From assembly GCF_020099395.1 (NCBI RefSeq), contig NZ_CP083590.1, positions 2,356,001 to 2,420,000 of the forward strand: DNA of 64,000 bases. Direction: 5' to 3'. Position numbers and translations under genes: made by a program. The notes beneath the pieces are model-generated. The model searched no databases and was not told where the DNA came from. It saw only the letters and a program-made list of their open reading frames with translations. The DNA is from Streptomyces mobaraensis. Its GTDB lineage: Bacteria > Actinomycetota > Actinomycetes > Streptomycetales > Streptomycetaceae. Position 1 is the first letter of the stretch. The number at the start of each line of letters is the position of its first letter. Below are positions 50,967-61,455 of the stretch, piece after piece.

Positions 50967-51887
50967 TTATCGGTCACTCCCCGCGGTCGCGTCGGCCAGG
51001 GCGCTCGCGCCACCGACGATCTCGCTGATTTCCTGGGTGATGTCGGCCTGTCGGGCCGCGTTGGCAAGCCGCGTGAACGACTTGATGAGCTCTTCGGCGT
51101 TGTCGGTCGCCGACTTCATCGCCCGGCGCCGGGCCGCGTGCTCGGAGGCCGCGGCCTGCAGCAGGGCGTTGTAGACCCGGGACTCGACGTACCGCGGCAG
51201 CAGCGCGTCGAGCACGGCCTCGTCCGACGGCTCGAACTCGAACAGCGGAAGGATCTTGTCCTTCGCCGCCGCGTCCTCGGCGTCCGTCTTCTCGAGGGTC
51301 AGCGGCAGCAGCCGCTTGTCCACCGGCGTCTGCGTCATCATCGACACGAACTCCGTGGAGACGATGTACAGCTCGTCCACGCCGCCCTCGGCCGTGTCCT
51401 TGAGGACGGCCTCGATCAGCGGGTCGGCCACCTTCTTGGCGTCCGCGTACGTCGGGTTGTCCGTGAAGCCCGTCCACGACCCGGCGACCGGGCGCTCCCG
51501 GAAGGAGTAGTAGCCCACGCCCTTGCGGCCGACGATGTAGTGGACGACCTCCCGGCCCTCGCCGCGGAGCCGCTCGGTGAGCTGGTCCGCCGCCTTGATG
51601 GCGTTGGACGAGTAGCCGCCCGCGAGACCGCGGTCGCTCGTGACGAGCAGGACCGCGGCCCGGGTCGGCCGCTCGACCTCGGTCGTCAGCGGGTGCCGGG
51701 TGTTGGAGCCGGTGGCGACGGCGGTCACGGCCCGGGTGAGCTCACTGGCGTACGGAGTCGACGCGGCCACCTTGCGCTGTGCCTTGACGATGCGCGAGGC
51801 GGCGATCATCTCCATCGCCTTGGTGATCTTCTTGGTCGCGGAGACGGCTTTGATCCGCCTCTTGTAGACCCGAAGCTGGGCACCCAT
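50967..51887 (-). CDS. atpG: ATP synthase gamma subunit
   Basis: The 306-residue rotor subunit has the long N-terminal helix [37 protein letters not shown] and the C-terminal helix ending [15 protein letters not shown]. Actinobacterial insertions in the middle explain the length. The ATG lies two bases after the atpA stop. Confidence 0.97.
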   Translation of the reverse strand: MGAQLRVYKRRIKAVSATKKITKAMEMIAASRIVKAQRKVAASTPYASELTRAVTAVATGSNTRHPLTTEVERPTRAAVLLVTSDRGLAGGYSSNAIKAADQLTERLRGEGREVVHYIVGRKGVGYYSFRERPVAGSWTGFTDNPTYADAKKVADPLIEAVLKDTAEGGVDELYIVSTEFVSMMTQTPVDKRLLPLTLEKTDAEDAAAKDKILPLFEFEPSDEAVLDALLPRYVESRVYNALLQAAASEHAARRRAMKSATDNAEELIKSFTRLANAARQADITQEISEIVGGASALADATAGSDR

Positions 51888-51889
51888 GC

Positions 51890-53461
51890 TCAGCCCTCGC
51901 CCAGCAGCTTGCCGTCCGCGGTCTGGAACTGCTGCTTGAAGGACGCGACGGCGTCGCCGAGCGCCTGCAGCGTGTCGTCGGACATCTTGCCGCCCTCGAC
52001 GATGCTGGTCATCAGGCCCTTGTGCGCCTGGTGCAGGTACTCGAGCAGCTCGCGCTCGAAGCGGCGGATGTCCTCGACCGGGACGTCGTCCATCTTGCCG
52101 GTGGTGCCGGCCCAGATCGCCACGACCTGGTCCTCGGTGGCGAACGGCGCGTACTGGGTCTGCTTCAGCAGCTCGACCATGCGCTTGCCGCGCTCCAGCG
52201 ACGCCTTGGAGGCCGCGTCCAGGTCGGAACCGAAGGCGGCGAACGCCTCCAGCTCGCGGTACTGGGCGAGGTCCACCCGGAGGCGGCCGGACACCTGGCG
52301 CATGGCCTTGTGCTGGGCGGAGCCACCGACGCGGGAAACCGAGATACCGACGTTCAGGGCCGGGCGCTGGCCGGCGTTGAACAGGTCGGACTCCAGGAAG
52401 CACTGGCCGTCGGTGATGGAGATGACGTTGGTCGGGATGAACGCCGAGACGTCGTTGGCCTTGGTCTCGACGATCGGCAGACCGGTCATGGAACCGGCGC
52501 CCATGTCGTCGGAGAGCTTGGCGCAGCGCTCCAGCAGACGGGAGTGCAGGTAGAAGACGTCACCCGGGTAGGCCTCACGGCCCGGCGGGCGGCGCAGCAG
52601 CAGGGAGACGGCACGGTAGGCGTCGGCCTGCTTCGACAGGTCGTCGAAGACGATCAGGACGTGCTTGCCCTGGTACATCCAGTGCTGGCCGATGGCGGAG
52701 CCGGTGTACGGCGCGAGGTACTTGAAGCCGGCCGGGTCGGACGCCGGGGCGGCGACGATCGTCGTGTACTCCAGGGCGCCGGCCTCCTCCAGCGCGCCGC
52801 GGACGGACGCGATGGTGGAGCCCTTCTGGCCGATGGCGACGTAGATGCAGCGGACCTGCTTCTTGGGGTCGCCGGTGCGCCAGTTGGCACGCTGGTTGAT
52901 GATCGTGTCGATCGCCAGGGCGGTCTTGCCGGTCTGGCGGTCACCGATGATCAGCTGACGCTGACCGCGGCCGATCGGGGTCATGGCGTCGACGGCCTTG
53001 TAGCCCGTCTCCATCGGCTCGTGGACCGACTTGCGCTGCATGACCGTGGGGGCCTGCAGTTCGAGGGCGCGGCGGCCCTCGGTCTTGATCTCGCCAAGGC
53101 CGTCGATCGGGTTGCCCAGCGGGTCGACGACGCGGCCGAGGTAGCCCTCGCCCACACCCACGGAGAGCACCTCACCGGTGCGCTGCACCGGCTGGCCCTC
53201 CTCGATGCCGCTGAACTCACCGAGGACGATCGCACCGATCTCGCGCTCCTCAAGGTTGAGGGCGAGGCCGAGGGTGCCGTCCTCGAACTTCAGCAGTTCG
53301 TTCGCCATGGCCGAGGGAAGACCCTCGACCTTCGCGATGCCGTCGCCGGCAAGGCTGACCGTACCGACCTCCTCGCGCGAGGCCGCGTCCGGCTTGTACG
53401 CCTGGACAAAGTTCTCCAGCGCGTCCCGGATCTCCTCCGGCCGGATCGTGAGCTCCGCCAT
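51890..53461 (-). CDS. atpA: ATP synthase alpha subunit
   Basis: The 523-residue subunit has the nucleotide motif [31 protein letters not shown] and the signature [17 protein letters not shown]. The C-terminal extension beyond 500 residues is normal for Streptomyces. The frame extends upstream, but the ATG at 53,461 has AGGGA at six bases and begins [10 protein letters not shown]. It lies 138 bases after atpH. Confidence 0.97.
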   Translation of the reverse strand: MAELTIRPEEIRDALENFVQAYKPDAASREEVGTVSLAGDGIAKVEGLPSAMANELLKFEDGTLGLALNLEEREIGAIVLGEFSGIEEGQPVQRTGEVLSVGVGEGYLGRVVDPLGNPIDGLGEIKTEGRRALELQAPTVMQRKSVHEPMETGYKAVDAMTPIGRGQRQLIIGDRQTGKTALAIDTIINQRANWRTGDPKKQVRCIYVAIGQKGSTIASVRGALEEAGALEYTTIVAAPASDPAGFKYLAPYTGSAIGQHWMYQGKHVLIVFDDLSKQADAYRAVSLLLRRPPGREAYPGDVFYLHSRLLERCAKLSDDMGAGSMTGLPIVETKANDVSAFIPTNVISITDGQCFLESDLFNAGQRPALNVGISVSRVGGSAQHKAMRQVSGRLRVDLAQYRELEAFAAFGSDLDAASKASLERGKRMVELLKQTQYAPFATEDQVVAIWAGTTGKMDDVPVEDIRRFERELLEYLHQAHKGLMTSIVEGGKMSDDTLQALGDAVASFKQQFQTADGKLLGEG

Positions 53462-53599
53462 CTGGGTTCCCTGCTCTCCTTGTTGGGCCCGAAGTATTTC
53501 TCTCCCGCGGGTGCTTCCCCGCGGGACACCGTCGGCCCAACTCGGGCCGTCAGTCATGCTCTTGAGTTGGTGGCTGGTCAGCCGCCAGCCCGGCCGGCG

Positions 53600-54415
53600 T
53601 CAGCCGGCCAGGTGCCGGCCCGCCTCCGCGAGGCGGTCCGCGATGGTCCCGCTGATGACCTCGTCGCCGATGCGCACCTGGATGCCGCCGAGGACCTCCG
53701 GGTCGACGTCCAGGTTGAGGTGGACGTCCTTCCCGTAGAGCCGGGCGAGCGCGTCGCCCAGCCGCTGCTTCTGCCGGTCGTTCAGCGGCACCGCGGAGGT
53801 GACCTCCGCGACGACGCGGCCGCGGCGGTCGGCGGCCAGCTTGGAGAGGGCGGTGAGCCCCGCCTCCAGGCTACGGCCTCGCGGCGCGGTGACCAGGCGG
53901 ACGACGAGCCGCTCGGTGACCGGGTTCGCCCGGCCGCCCAGCAGGCTGCGCAGCAGTTCGGCCTTGGCGGAACGCTCGGCGACCTTGTCGGTCAGCGCGG
54001 CGCGCAGACCGGGGTTGGACTCGACGATCCGGCCGAAGCGGAACAGCTCGTCCTCGACGTCGTCCAGCCGGCCGGCGCGCTCGGCGGCGGCCAGGTCGGC
54101 CGACGCCGCGAGCTCCTCCAGGGCGTCCACCAGGTCGCGCGAGGTCGACCAGCGGGAGCGGACCATGCCGCTCACCAGGTCGGCGCAGTCGGCGCCGACC
54201 TGCCCGCCGAGCAGGCGTCCGGCCAGCTCGGCCTTGGCCTGGCCGGGCTGCGCCGGGTCGGTGAGGACCCGGCGCAGCGAGACCTCGCGGTCGAACAGCG
54301 CGGTGACGGAGGCAAGGTCCCCGGCCAGCTTCGCGGCGTCGACCGAGGCGCTGTCCGCCAGCGCGTTGAGGTTTTCGCGTGCCGAGGCAAGGGCCTCGCG
54401 GCTCGCTCCGTTCAT
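53600..54415 (-). CDS. atpH: ATP synthase delta subunit
   Basis: The 271-residue peripheral stalk protein is longer than the E. coli one (177), as usual in actinobacteria. The C-terminal OSCP core is seen in GRVVAEVTSAVPLNDRQKQR and LDVDPEVLGGIQVRIGDEVI. Its ATG overlaps the atpF stop as ATGA. Confidence 0.95.
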   Translation of the reverse strand: MNGASREALASARENLNALADSASVDAAKLAGDLASVTALFDREVSLRRVLTDPAQPGQAKAELAGRLLGGQVGADCADLVSGMVRSRWSTSRDLVDALEELAASADLAAAERAGRLDDVEDELFRFGRIVESNPGLRAALTDKVAERSAKAELLRSLLGGRANPVTERLVVRLVTAPRGRSLEAGLTALSKLAADRRGRVVAEVTSAVPLNDRQKQRLGDALARLYGKDVHLNLDVDPEVLGGIQVRIGDEVISGTIADRLAEAGRHLAG

Positions 54416-54975
54416 CGCGTGACCTCAGCCTTCGTCGTGTCGGCCGGCTTGGCCTCGAGCGCGTCGAGGAACCGGTCGATGGTGCGCTCCTGTCGGGCGG
54501 CGTCCTTCATGGACTCGCCGACGATCCGGTCGGCCAGGTCGATGGCCAGCTTGCCGACGTCCTGGCGGAGCGAGGCCGCGGCGGCCTGACGGTCGGCCTC
54601 GACCTGGGCGTGACCGGCGGCGACGATCTCGTCGCGCTGGCGCTCGCCCTCGGTCCGCATCTCGACGACCATGGCGGCGCCGTGCTCCTGCGCGTCCTGG
54701 CGCAGCCGGGCGGCCTCGTTGCGGGCCTCCGCGAGCTGTGCCCGGTAGTCGTCGAGGACCTGCTGAGCCTCGTCCTGGGCGGCCTTGGCCTTCTCCATGC
54801 CGCCCTCGATGGCGGCACGGCGCTCGTCCAGGACCTTGTTGAGGTTCGGGAGGAGCTTCTTGCCGAGGTAGAGGACGACGATGAGGAAGGCCAGCGTGCC
54901 GATGACGAGCTCGGGCAGCGGGGGGAGGAACGCGGGTTCCGTCTCCTCCGATGCCAGCTGTACCAGGGCGATCAC
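54412..54975 (-). CDS. atpF: ATP synthase b subunit
   Basis: The 187-residue subunit has one N-terminal membrane helix (LVIGTLAFLIVVLYLGKKLL), then a long charged coiled coil with VLDERRAAIEGGMEKAKAAQ. It forms the peripheral stalk linking Fo to F1. The start is GTG at 54,975. Confidence 0.96.
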   Translation of the reverse strand: MIALVQLASEETEPAFLPPLPELVIGTLAFLIVVLYLGKKLLPNLNKVLDERRAAIEGGMEKAKAAQDEAQQVLDDYRAQLAEARNEAARLRQDAQEHGAAMVVEMRTEGERQRDEIVAAGHAQVEADRQAAAASLRQDVGKLAIDLADRIVGESMKDAARQERTIDRFLDALEAKPADTTKAEVTR

Positions 54976-55015
54976 ATCAGTGCCTTTCGTCGCGTAATGA
55001 GTGGCCGTCTACAGA

Positions 55016-56156
<1,141 letters not shown>

Positions 56157-56420
56157 CGCGAGCTCCTTCAGCGTGGCGCATAGGTACGGCAACCTCGTTG
56201 TGTCGGCGCGGCAAGCAGCCACGGAACGGCACTGGACTGGTCTTACGGTTAGGGGTGCGGCAGGTCGGCCGGTGGCCGGGAGCCATCGCGGGCATCAGCT
56301 GCGCGGACCGCCGATTCGCTCCCGCCGGAAGCGGGGACCCGGCCGTCTGCGTCCGCTGCACCTCAGATGGCACCGGACGATAGCAGGTGAGCACACGGAG
56401 GCTTATCCCGGCCCTACCTG

Positions 56421-56861
56421 TCATGACGGAGACTCCGCCGGCGCGGGCTTCCTCGCGTCGGCGGCGGCCTCCGGATCGACGTACAGGATCTTCATCTTCA
56501 GGTGGGCGCGCAGCTGGGCGGCGACCCACACCAGGGTCGCGACGAGCACGGAGAAGGCGAAGCTCTTGAAGCTGAAGAGCGTCGTGCCCTTCAGGATGCC
56601 GAGGAGGATCACGATCACCAGGCACTGCACGGCGTACAGGGCGAGACCCATCATCTGGAAGACCTGCGGCCACTGCCGCGCGGTCCGCTGGAGCATGTAG
56701 AGCCCCACGGACATGCTGGCCAGCGCGAGCAGCATGCCCGCCGCGGCGCCGATGGCCCCCTTGCCGCCCGCGACGGCGAATCCGACGGCAACGGCGACGA
56801 CCCCCGCGACTGCGGTCGGGACGGCGCACTGAAGTAGCGTTCGGGCGTCGTTGGCCTGCAT
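56421..56861 (-). CDS. atpI: ATP synthase I-like assembly protein
   Basis: The 146-residue protein has four membrane helices (LQCAVPTAVAGVVAVAVGFA, GAIGAAAGMLLALASMSVGL, MGLALYAVQCLVIVILLGIL, FAFSVLVATLVWVAAQL) and a short charged tail. AtpI helps assemble the c ring. It is the first gene of the operon. The ATG at 56,861 begins QANDARTLL; an upstream GTG or ATG in frame is less likely. A Rex/CRP-like site lies about 135 bases upstream. Confidence 0.88.
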   Translation of the reverse strand: MQANDARTLLQCAVPTAVAGVVAVAVGFAVAGGKGAIGAAAGMLLALASMSVGLYMLQRTARQWPQVFQMMGLALYAVQCLVIVILLGILKGTTLFSFKSFAFSVLVATLVWVAAQLRAHLKMKILYVDPEAAADARKPAPAESPS

Positions 56862-56994
56862 GAAGGGTCTCTCCGGCGGATTCGGAAGCAACGATTCGTC
56901 GGGGACGAGGGTATCCCGGGGTGTGGGCACGACCTCGCGACGAAGGAACCGCTGGGGGGCGCTCCACTACGGTCCTTCGGCTCTGCCACGGGTT

Positions 56995-57012
56995 TCGTGA
57001 ACGGTATCACAA
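56995..57012. promoter_or_regulatory. Rex- or CRP-like operator TCGTGAACGGTATCACAA upstream of the atp operon
   Basis: GTGA/TCAC arms six bases apart are extended to TCGTGA/TCACAA, one base off the perfect Rex pattern TTGTGA-N6-TCACAA. It lies in an AT-rich island (56,994-57,060) that must hold the atp promoter. Rex control of atp operons has been described in streptomycetes, as I recall. Confidence 0.5.
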
Positions 57013-57119
57013 ACTATTTGATGAGGTCTTTACCTATATCGTGTGCTGCCTGTCACACACAAGAGTCAAGCCGCCCGTCCTCATGCTGACGAACGGCCTG
57101 TTCTCTGCTAACGCCGGGC

Positions 57120-58460
57120 TCAGCGCCGCCCGCTGATGTCGCGCGCGTGACGGAAGCGCGAGCGGTCGCCCACCGCGGTCGCGCCGTGCAGCCCCGCGGG
57201 GACCGGCTCCCGCTCCTCGTCGAGCGCCTCCCCGGGCTTCTCCGCGCTCCCCGGCCCCTCGGGCCGCTCCTCCGCCGTCGCCGGCGCGGCGGCCTTGCGG
57301 CGGCGGTAGCGGGGCGGCACCAGGTGCTCGGCCCACCGGGGCGCCCGCGGCCGGAAGCGCGGCATCAGCAGCAGCACCAGACCCACGGCGCTCAGCGCGA
57401 CGATCAACAGCAGCACGCCGCCCGCCGAGTTCACCGAGTACGCCACCGTGCCGAACGCGATCAGCGCGGACCAGAAGTACATGATCAGGACGGCCCGGCT
57501 GTGCGAGTGGCCGATCTCCAGCAGCCGGTGGTGCAGATGGCCGCGGTCGGCCGCGAACGGCGACTGGCCGTTCCACGTCCGGCGCACGATCGCCAGCAGC
57601 AGGTCGGCCACCGGCACCGCGATGATCGTCAGCGGCAGCAGCAGCGGGATGTAGATCGGCACCGTGGCCTGCACGGTCGCCTTCTCCGACCCGGTGAAGG
57701 AACCCAGCAGATCGGGGTCGACCTGGCCGGTGATGGAGATCGCGCCGGCGGCCAGCACCAGTCCGATGAGCATCGAACCCGAGTCGCCCATGAAGATCCG
57801 CGCCGGGTGCATGTTGTGCGGCAGGAAGCCCAGGCACATGCCCATCAGGATGGCCGCGAACAGCGTCGCCGGGGCCGCCGCCTCCACGTTGTGCCCGTAC
57901 CAGAGCCGGTACGCGTAGAGGAAGAACGCCGCCGCCGCCAGGCACACCATGCCCGAGGCGAGGCCGTCGAGGCCGTCGACGAAGTTCACGGCGTTGATGG
58001 TGATCACGACCAGCGCGACGGTCAGCAGGGTGCCCTGCATCGGCGTCAGCGCCACCGTGCCCACACCGGGCACCGGCAGCCAGAGGATCGTGAGCCCCTG
58101 GAGCACCATGACGCCCGCGGCGATCATCTGTCCGCCGAGCTTCACCAGGGCGTCCACGCCCCACTTGTCGTCCAGCACCCCGAGCAGCCAGATCAGCCCG
58201 GCGCCCGAGAGCAGCGCGCGCGGCTCGTTGGAGGTCTCGAAGACGTGCTTGAGGCTCGACAGGTGCGAGGCGACCAGCAGACCCGCGCAGAGCCCGCCGA
58301 ACATGGCGATCCCGCCCAGCCGCGGCGTCGGTTCCCGGTGCACGTCACGTGCCCGGATCTCCGGCATCGCGCCCGCCGCGATGGCGAACTTCCGCACCGG
58401 GCCCGTGAGCAGATAGGTGACCGCCACGGTGACGCAGAGCGTCAGCAGGTATTCACGCAC
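57120..58460 (-). CDS. Polyprenyl-phosphate sugar-1-phosphate transferase (WecA/TagO/Rfe type)
   Basis: The 446-residue protein has about ten or eleven membrane helices and the family motifs LGVLDDKWGVDALVKL, INAVNFVDGLDGLASG and IFMGDSGSMLIGLVLA. It transfers GlcNAc- or related sugar-1-phosphate to undecaprenyl phosphate, starting wall teichoic acid or other surface glycan synthesis. A charged C-terminal tail of about 70 residues is extra. It lies upstream of the atp operon on the same strand. The GTG at 58,460 starts at the conserved REYLLTLCV. Confidence 0.92.
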   Translation of the reverse strand: MREYLLTLCVTVAVTYLLTGPVRKFAIAAGAMPEIRARDVHREPTPRLGGIAMFGGLCAGLLVASHLSSLKHVFETSNEPRALLSGAGLIWLLGVLDDKWGVDALVKLGGQMIAAGVMVLQGLTILWLPVPGVGTVALTPMQGTLLTVALVVITINAVNFVDGLDGLASGMVCLAAAAFFLYAYRLWYGHNVEAAAPATLFAAILMGMCLGFLPHNMHPARIFMGDSGSMLIGLVLAAGAISITGQVDPDLLGSFTGSEKATVQATVPIYIPLLLPLTIIAVPVADLLLAIVRRTWNGQSPFAADRGHLHHRLLEIGHSHSRAVLIMYFWSALIAFGTVAYSVNSAGGVLLLIVALSAVGLVLLLMPRFRPRAPRWAEHLVPPRYRRRKAAAPATAEERPEGPGSAEKPGEALDEEREPVPAGLHGATAVGDRSRFRHARDISGRR

Positions 58461-58583
58461 GGGCTGCCCCAGGGATTTCGCCGGCCATCACAGCCCCACA
58501 CCATATTCGCGTCCGGACCGGATCCGTGAATGCAGATGAAGACGTTCACCACCCCCTGATGGTTGCGAGCGCTCGGTAAACGA

Positions 58584-59825
58584 TCACGCCAGCGCAGGAT
58601 ACGGCGGAAACGCCAGCGCCAGTTCCGCGACCGCCTCCCGGAGCCGCGCGGGCTCCCCGTCACCCCGCAGCGCCGCGCCCGTCAGCGCCGCCACCCGGGC
58701 CATCTCCGGCTCGCGCATCCCCTGGGTGGTCACCGCCGCCGTGCCCAGCCGCAGGCCGCGCGCGGTGCCATGGCCCAGCCCGCACACGTCCAGGACGATG
58801 CCGGCCGCCGCCAGCCGGCCCCGCGCCCGGACGCCGTCCAGGCCGAGCCCGGTCACATCCGCGACGATCAGATGGGTGTCCGTGCCCCCGGTGGCGACGG
58901 CGAGCCCCTGCTCGGCCAGACCGGCCGCGAGCGCCCGGGCGTTGGCCACCACCTGCCGGACGTACGCGGCGAACGCCGACGTCGCGGCCTCCCCGAAGGC
59001 GACGGCCTTCGCCGCCACGGTGTGCATCTGGGCGCCGCCCTGCGTGAACGGGAACACCGCCCGGTCGATCCGCTCCCCGAGCCGCCCGCCGCACAGCAGC
59101 ATCCCGCCGCGCGGCCCGCGCAGCACCTTGTGCGTCGTGGCGCACACCACGTCCGCGTACGGCACCGGGCTCGGCGCCGCTCCCCCGGCGACCAGGCCGA
59201 TGGGGTGCGCCGCGTCCACGATCAGCAGCGCGTCCACCTCGTCGGCGATCTCCCGGAACAGGGCGTAGTCCGGGTGCCGCGGATAGGCGATGGACCCGCA
59301 GACGACGGCCCGCGGGCGGCGGGCCCGGGCGAGGTCCCGCACCTGGTCGTAGTCGATCCGCCCGGTGTCCGCGCGGACCCCGTACCCGGTGAAGTCGAAC
59401 CACCGCCCCGAGAAGTTCACCGGCGAGCCGTGGGTGAGGTGCCCGCCCTCCCGCAGCCCCATCGCCAGCACCCGGTCCCCCGGGGCCAGCAGCGCGGCGT
59501 ACGCGGCCAGCACGGCCGCCGAACCCGAGTGCGGCTGCACATTGGCGTGCTCCGCCCCGAACAACGCGGCGGCCCGGTCCCGCGCCACCCGCTCGGCCAT
59601 GTCCACGACCTCGCAGCCACCGTGGTGCCGGGCTCCCGGGTAGCCCTCGGCGTACTTGTTCACCAGCGGTGAGCCGAGTGCTTGCAGCACGGCGGCCGAG
59701 ACGAAGTTCTCCGCCGCGATGAGCTGGAGTCCTGCGGACTGCCGTCTCGCCTCGGCGAGGATGATGCCGGCGATTTCGGGATCCTGACGCGTGAGCGCGT
59801 CGGCCGCTGCTTCGGTGACGGGCAT
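58584..59825 (-). CDS. glyA: Serine hydroxymethyltransferase paralogue
   Basis: The 413-residue PLP enzyme has the cofactor Lys233 in CATTHKVLRGPRGGMLLC, the LIVDAAHPIGLVAGG strand and LVNKYAEGYPGARHHGGCE. In canonical GlyA the last string reads RYYGG, with an active-site Tyr pair; here it is RHHGG. It therefore may be a secondary SHMT or a related aldolase. The frame extends upstream, but the ATG at 59,825 has GGAG at seven bases. A palindrome at 59,847-59,863 lies in its leader. Confidence 0.88.
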   Translation of the reverse strand: MPVTEAAADALTRQDPEIAGIILAEARRQSAGLQLIAAENFVSAAVLQALGSPLVNKYAEGYPGARHHGGCEVVDMAERVARDRAAALFGAEHANVQPHSGSAAVLAAYAALLAPGDRVLAMGLREGGHLTHGSPVNFSGRWFDFTGYGVRADTGRIDYDQVRDLARARRPRAVVCGSIAYPRHPDYALFREIADEVDALLIVDAAHPIGLVAGGAAPSPVPYADVVCATTHKVLRGPRGGMLLCGGRLGERIDRAVFPFTQGGAQMHTVAAKAVAFGEAATSAFAAYVRQVVANARALAAGLAEQGLAVATGGTDTHLIVADVTGLGLDGVRARGRLAAAGIVLDVCGLGHGTARGLRLGTAAVTTQGMREPEMARVAALTGAALRGDGEPARLREAVAELALAFPPYPALA

Positions 59826-59846
59826 CGGGGGCTCCGTGCGGTGGGC

Positions 59847-59863
59847 GTGAGCAGTGTGCTCAC
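59847..59863. promoter_or_regulatory. Palindrome GTGAGCAGTGTGCTCAC upstream of glyA
   Basis: A 7-bp perfect inverted repeat with a 3-base centre lies 22-38 bases before the glyA ATG. On the minus strand it is preceded by a TACATT -10-like hexamer. It could be an operator or an mRNA hairpin. Confidence 0.35.
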
Positions 59864-59897
59864 CACCCAATGTAGGCCCGCTGCGGGGGGTGTGCAG

Positions 59898-60113
59898 GGT
59901 GCCCCGGTCCCTCCCCCAGAGGGGGCACCCCCATTTCACCGTTTCTGCGGGGGCTCCGCCCCCGCACCCCCGAAGCGCGCCGCGCGCGCTGTCCTCAAAC
60001 GCCGGACGGGCTGATTTCAGCCCGTTGGGGGTACCCCCTCTGGGGGAGTTTGAGGACAAGGGGGGTCTGGGGCGCAGCCCCAGGAAACGGCGAAGGGGCG
60101 GGTCCGGGGCCCC
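59898..60113. repeat. Modular palindromic intergenic repeat, copy D (rearranged)
   Basis: The left GTGCCCCGGTCCCTCCCCC module, the GCGGGGGC hairpin and the left stem arm (59,991-60,014) are intact. The right arm is interrupted: six bases (CCGGCG) are replaced by a 23-base block (60,026-60,048) that is itself part of the GTGCCCCCTCTGGGGGAG module. Unlike the other copies it lies between two genes on the same strand. Confidence 0.8.
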
Positions 60114-60764
60114 TCAACCCGCCGGGACCCCGGTCAGGGCCGTCACCACAGGATCCAGCGCCAGCTGAATCTCGTCCCCGATCGAGCGGAAGAACGTAAT
60201 GGGCGCCCCATACGGATCATGCACCTCATCCGCCTCCGCGTCGGGCGCCAACAACCACCCCCGCAGCGCCGCGGCAGCCTGCACCAGCGCACGGGCCCGC
60301 TCGACCACACCCCCCGCGCCGTCCGGCGCGGGCAAGGTCGTCGGATCGATGGCCCGCACCAGCCGGGTGAACTCCTTCAACGTGAAGGTCCGCAGCCCCG
60401 CCGAGTGCCCCATCGAGATGACCTGAGCCCGGTGGTCACGCGTAGCGGTGAGCACCAGATCGGCGCGGATGACGTGCTCGTCCAGCAGTTCCCGCCCGGT
60501 GAAGCCGTGCGGGTCCGCGCCGAAGTCGGTCAGCACGGTGGCGGCGTGGGCCTCCATGGGGGCGCCCTCGTGCCCCCAGGTGCCGGCGCTCTCCACCACC
60601 AGCCCGCCCGCGTCCGGGTCGCCGAGGCGCTCGGAGAGGGCATGGCGGGTCAGCCGCTCGGTGATGGGCGAGCGGCAGACGTTGCCGGTGCTGACGTGGA
60701 GGATGCGGAAGGTGTCGGTGCTCGTCTCCGGTCCCGCTATGCCACGCCCCTGCGGGGCGATCAA
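60114..60764 (-). CDS. Low-molecular-weight phosphatase-fold protein lacking the catalytic Cys
   Basis: The 216-residue protein matches the LMW protein-tyrosine phosphatase fold, but the active-site loop reads LHVSTGNVCRSPITERL. The nucleophilic Cys of the CxxxxxR loop is Ser here (codon at 60,690-60,692), and only the second Cys and the Arg remain. The acidic DPYG loop is kept. Ordinary phosphatase activity is therefore doubtful. The start is TTG at 60,764, overlapping the stop of the preceding gene as TTGA. Confidence 0.85.
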   Translation of the reverse strand: MIAPQGRGIAGPETSTDTFRILHVSTGNVCRSPITERLTRHALSERLGDPDAGGLVVESAGTWGHEGAPMEAHAATVLTDFGADPHGFTGRELLDEHVIRADLVLTATRDHRAQVISMGHSAGLRTFTLKEFTRLVRAIDPTTLPAPDGAGGVVERARALVQAAAALRGWLLAPDAEADEVHDPYGAPITFFRSIGDEIQLALDPVVTALTGVPAG

Positions 60765-61408
60765 TTCGCCACCTCGAGGTCGGGTACCACCTCGCGGAGC
60801 TGCTCGGCGCTGATGGCGCCGGCCCGCAGCAGCACCGGCACCTTGCCGGTGACGTCCACGATCGAGGACGGCACGTCCGCGGGGGTGGGGCCGCCGTCGA
60901 GGTAGACGGAGACGGAGTCGCCGAGCATCTCCTGGGCGGCGTCGCAGGTCTGCGGCGCCGGGTGCCCGGTGAGGTTGGCGCTGGAGACGGCCATCGGGCC
61001 GAACTCGGTGAGCAGTTCGATGGCGACGGGGTGCAGCGGCATCCGCACCGCGACCGTGCCGCGGGTCTCGCCGAGGTCCCAGGTCAGCGACGGCTGGTGG
61101 TTGGCGACCAGGGTGAGCGCGCCGGGCCAGAAGGCGTCGACGAGCTCCCACGCCTGCTCGGAGAAGTCGGTGACGAGCCCGTGCAGGGTGTTCGGGGAGC
61201 CGACGAGGACCGGCGAGGGCATGCCCCGGCCGCGGCCCTTGGCCTGGAGGAGGTCGCCGACGGCGTCGCGGCTGAAGGCGTCCGCACCGATGCCGTACAC
61301 GGTGTCGGTGGGCAGCACGACCAACTCGCCGCGGCGGACCGCGGCGGTCGCCTCACGCAGACCGGTCCTGCGGTCGGTCGCGTCGCCGCAGTCGTATCGC
61401 CGAGCCAT
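60761..61408 (-). CDS. tsaC/sua5: L-threonylcarbamoyladenylate synthase
   Basis: The 215-residue YrdC/Sua5 domain protein makes threonylcarbamoyl-AMP for the t6A tRNA modification. Motifs are LVVLPTDTVYGIGADAFSRD, LLQAKGRGRGMPSPVLVGSP, FWPGALTLVANHQ, TVAVRMPLHPVA and MAVSSANLTGHP. The C-terminal extension of yeast Sua5 is absent. GAGGAGG lies eight bases before the ATG at 61,408. It is coupled to the next gene. Confidence 0.95.
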   Translation of the reverse strand: MARRYDCGDATDRRTGLREATAAVRRGELVVLPTDTVYGIGADAFSRDAVGDLLQAKGRGRGMPSPVLVGSPNTLHGLVTDFSEQAWELVDAFWPGALTLVANHQPSLTWDLGETRGTVAVRMPLHPVAIELLTEFGPMAVSSANLTGHPAPQTCDAAQEMLGDSVSVYLDGGPTPADVPSSIVDVTGKVPVLLRAGAISAEQLREVVPDLEVAN

Positions 61409-61455
61409 TGAGCCAACCTCCTCGTACGGGGCAGATGTCTGGGGTGCCGTGGCGG

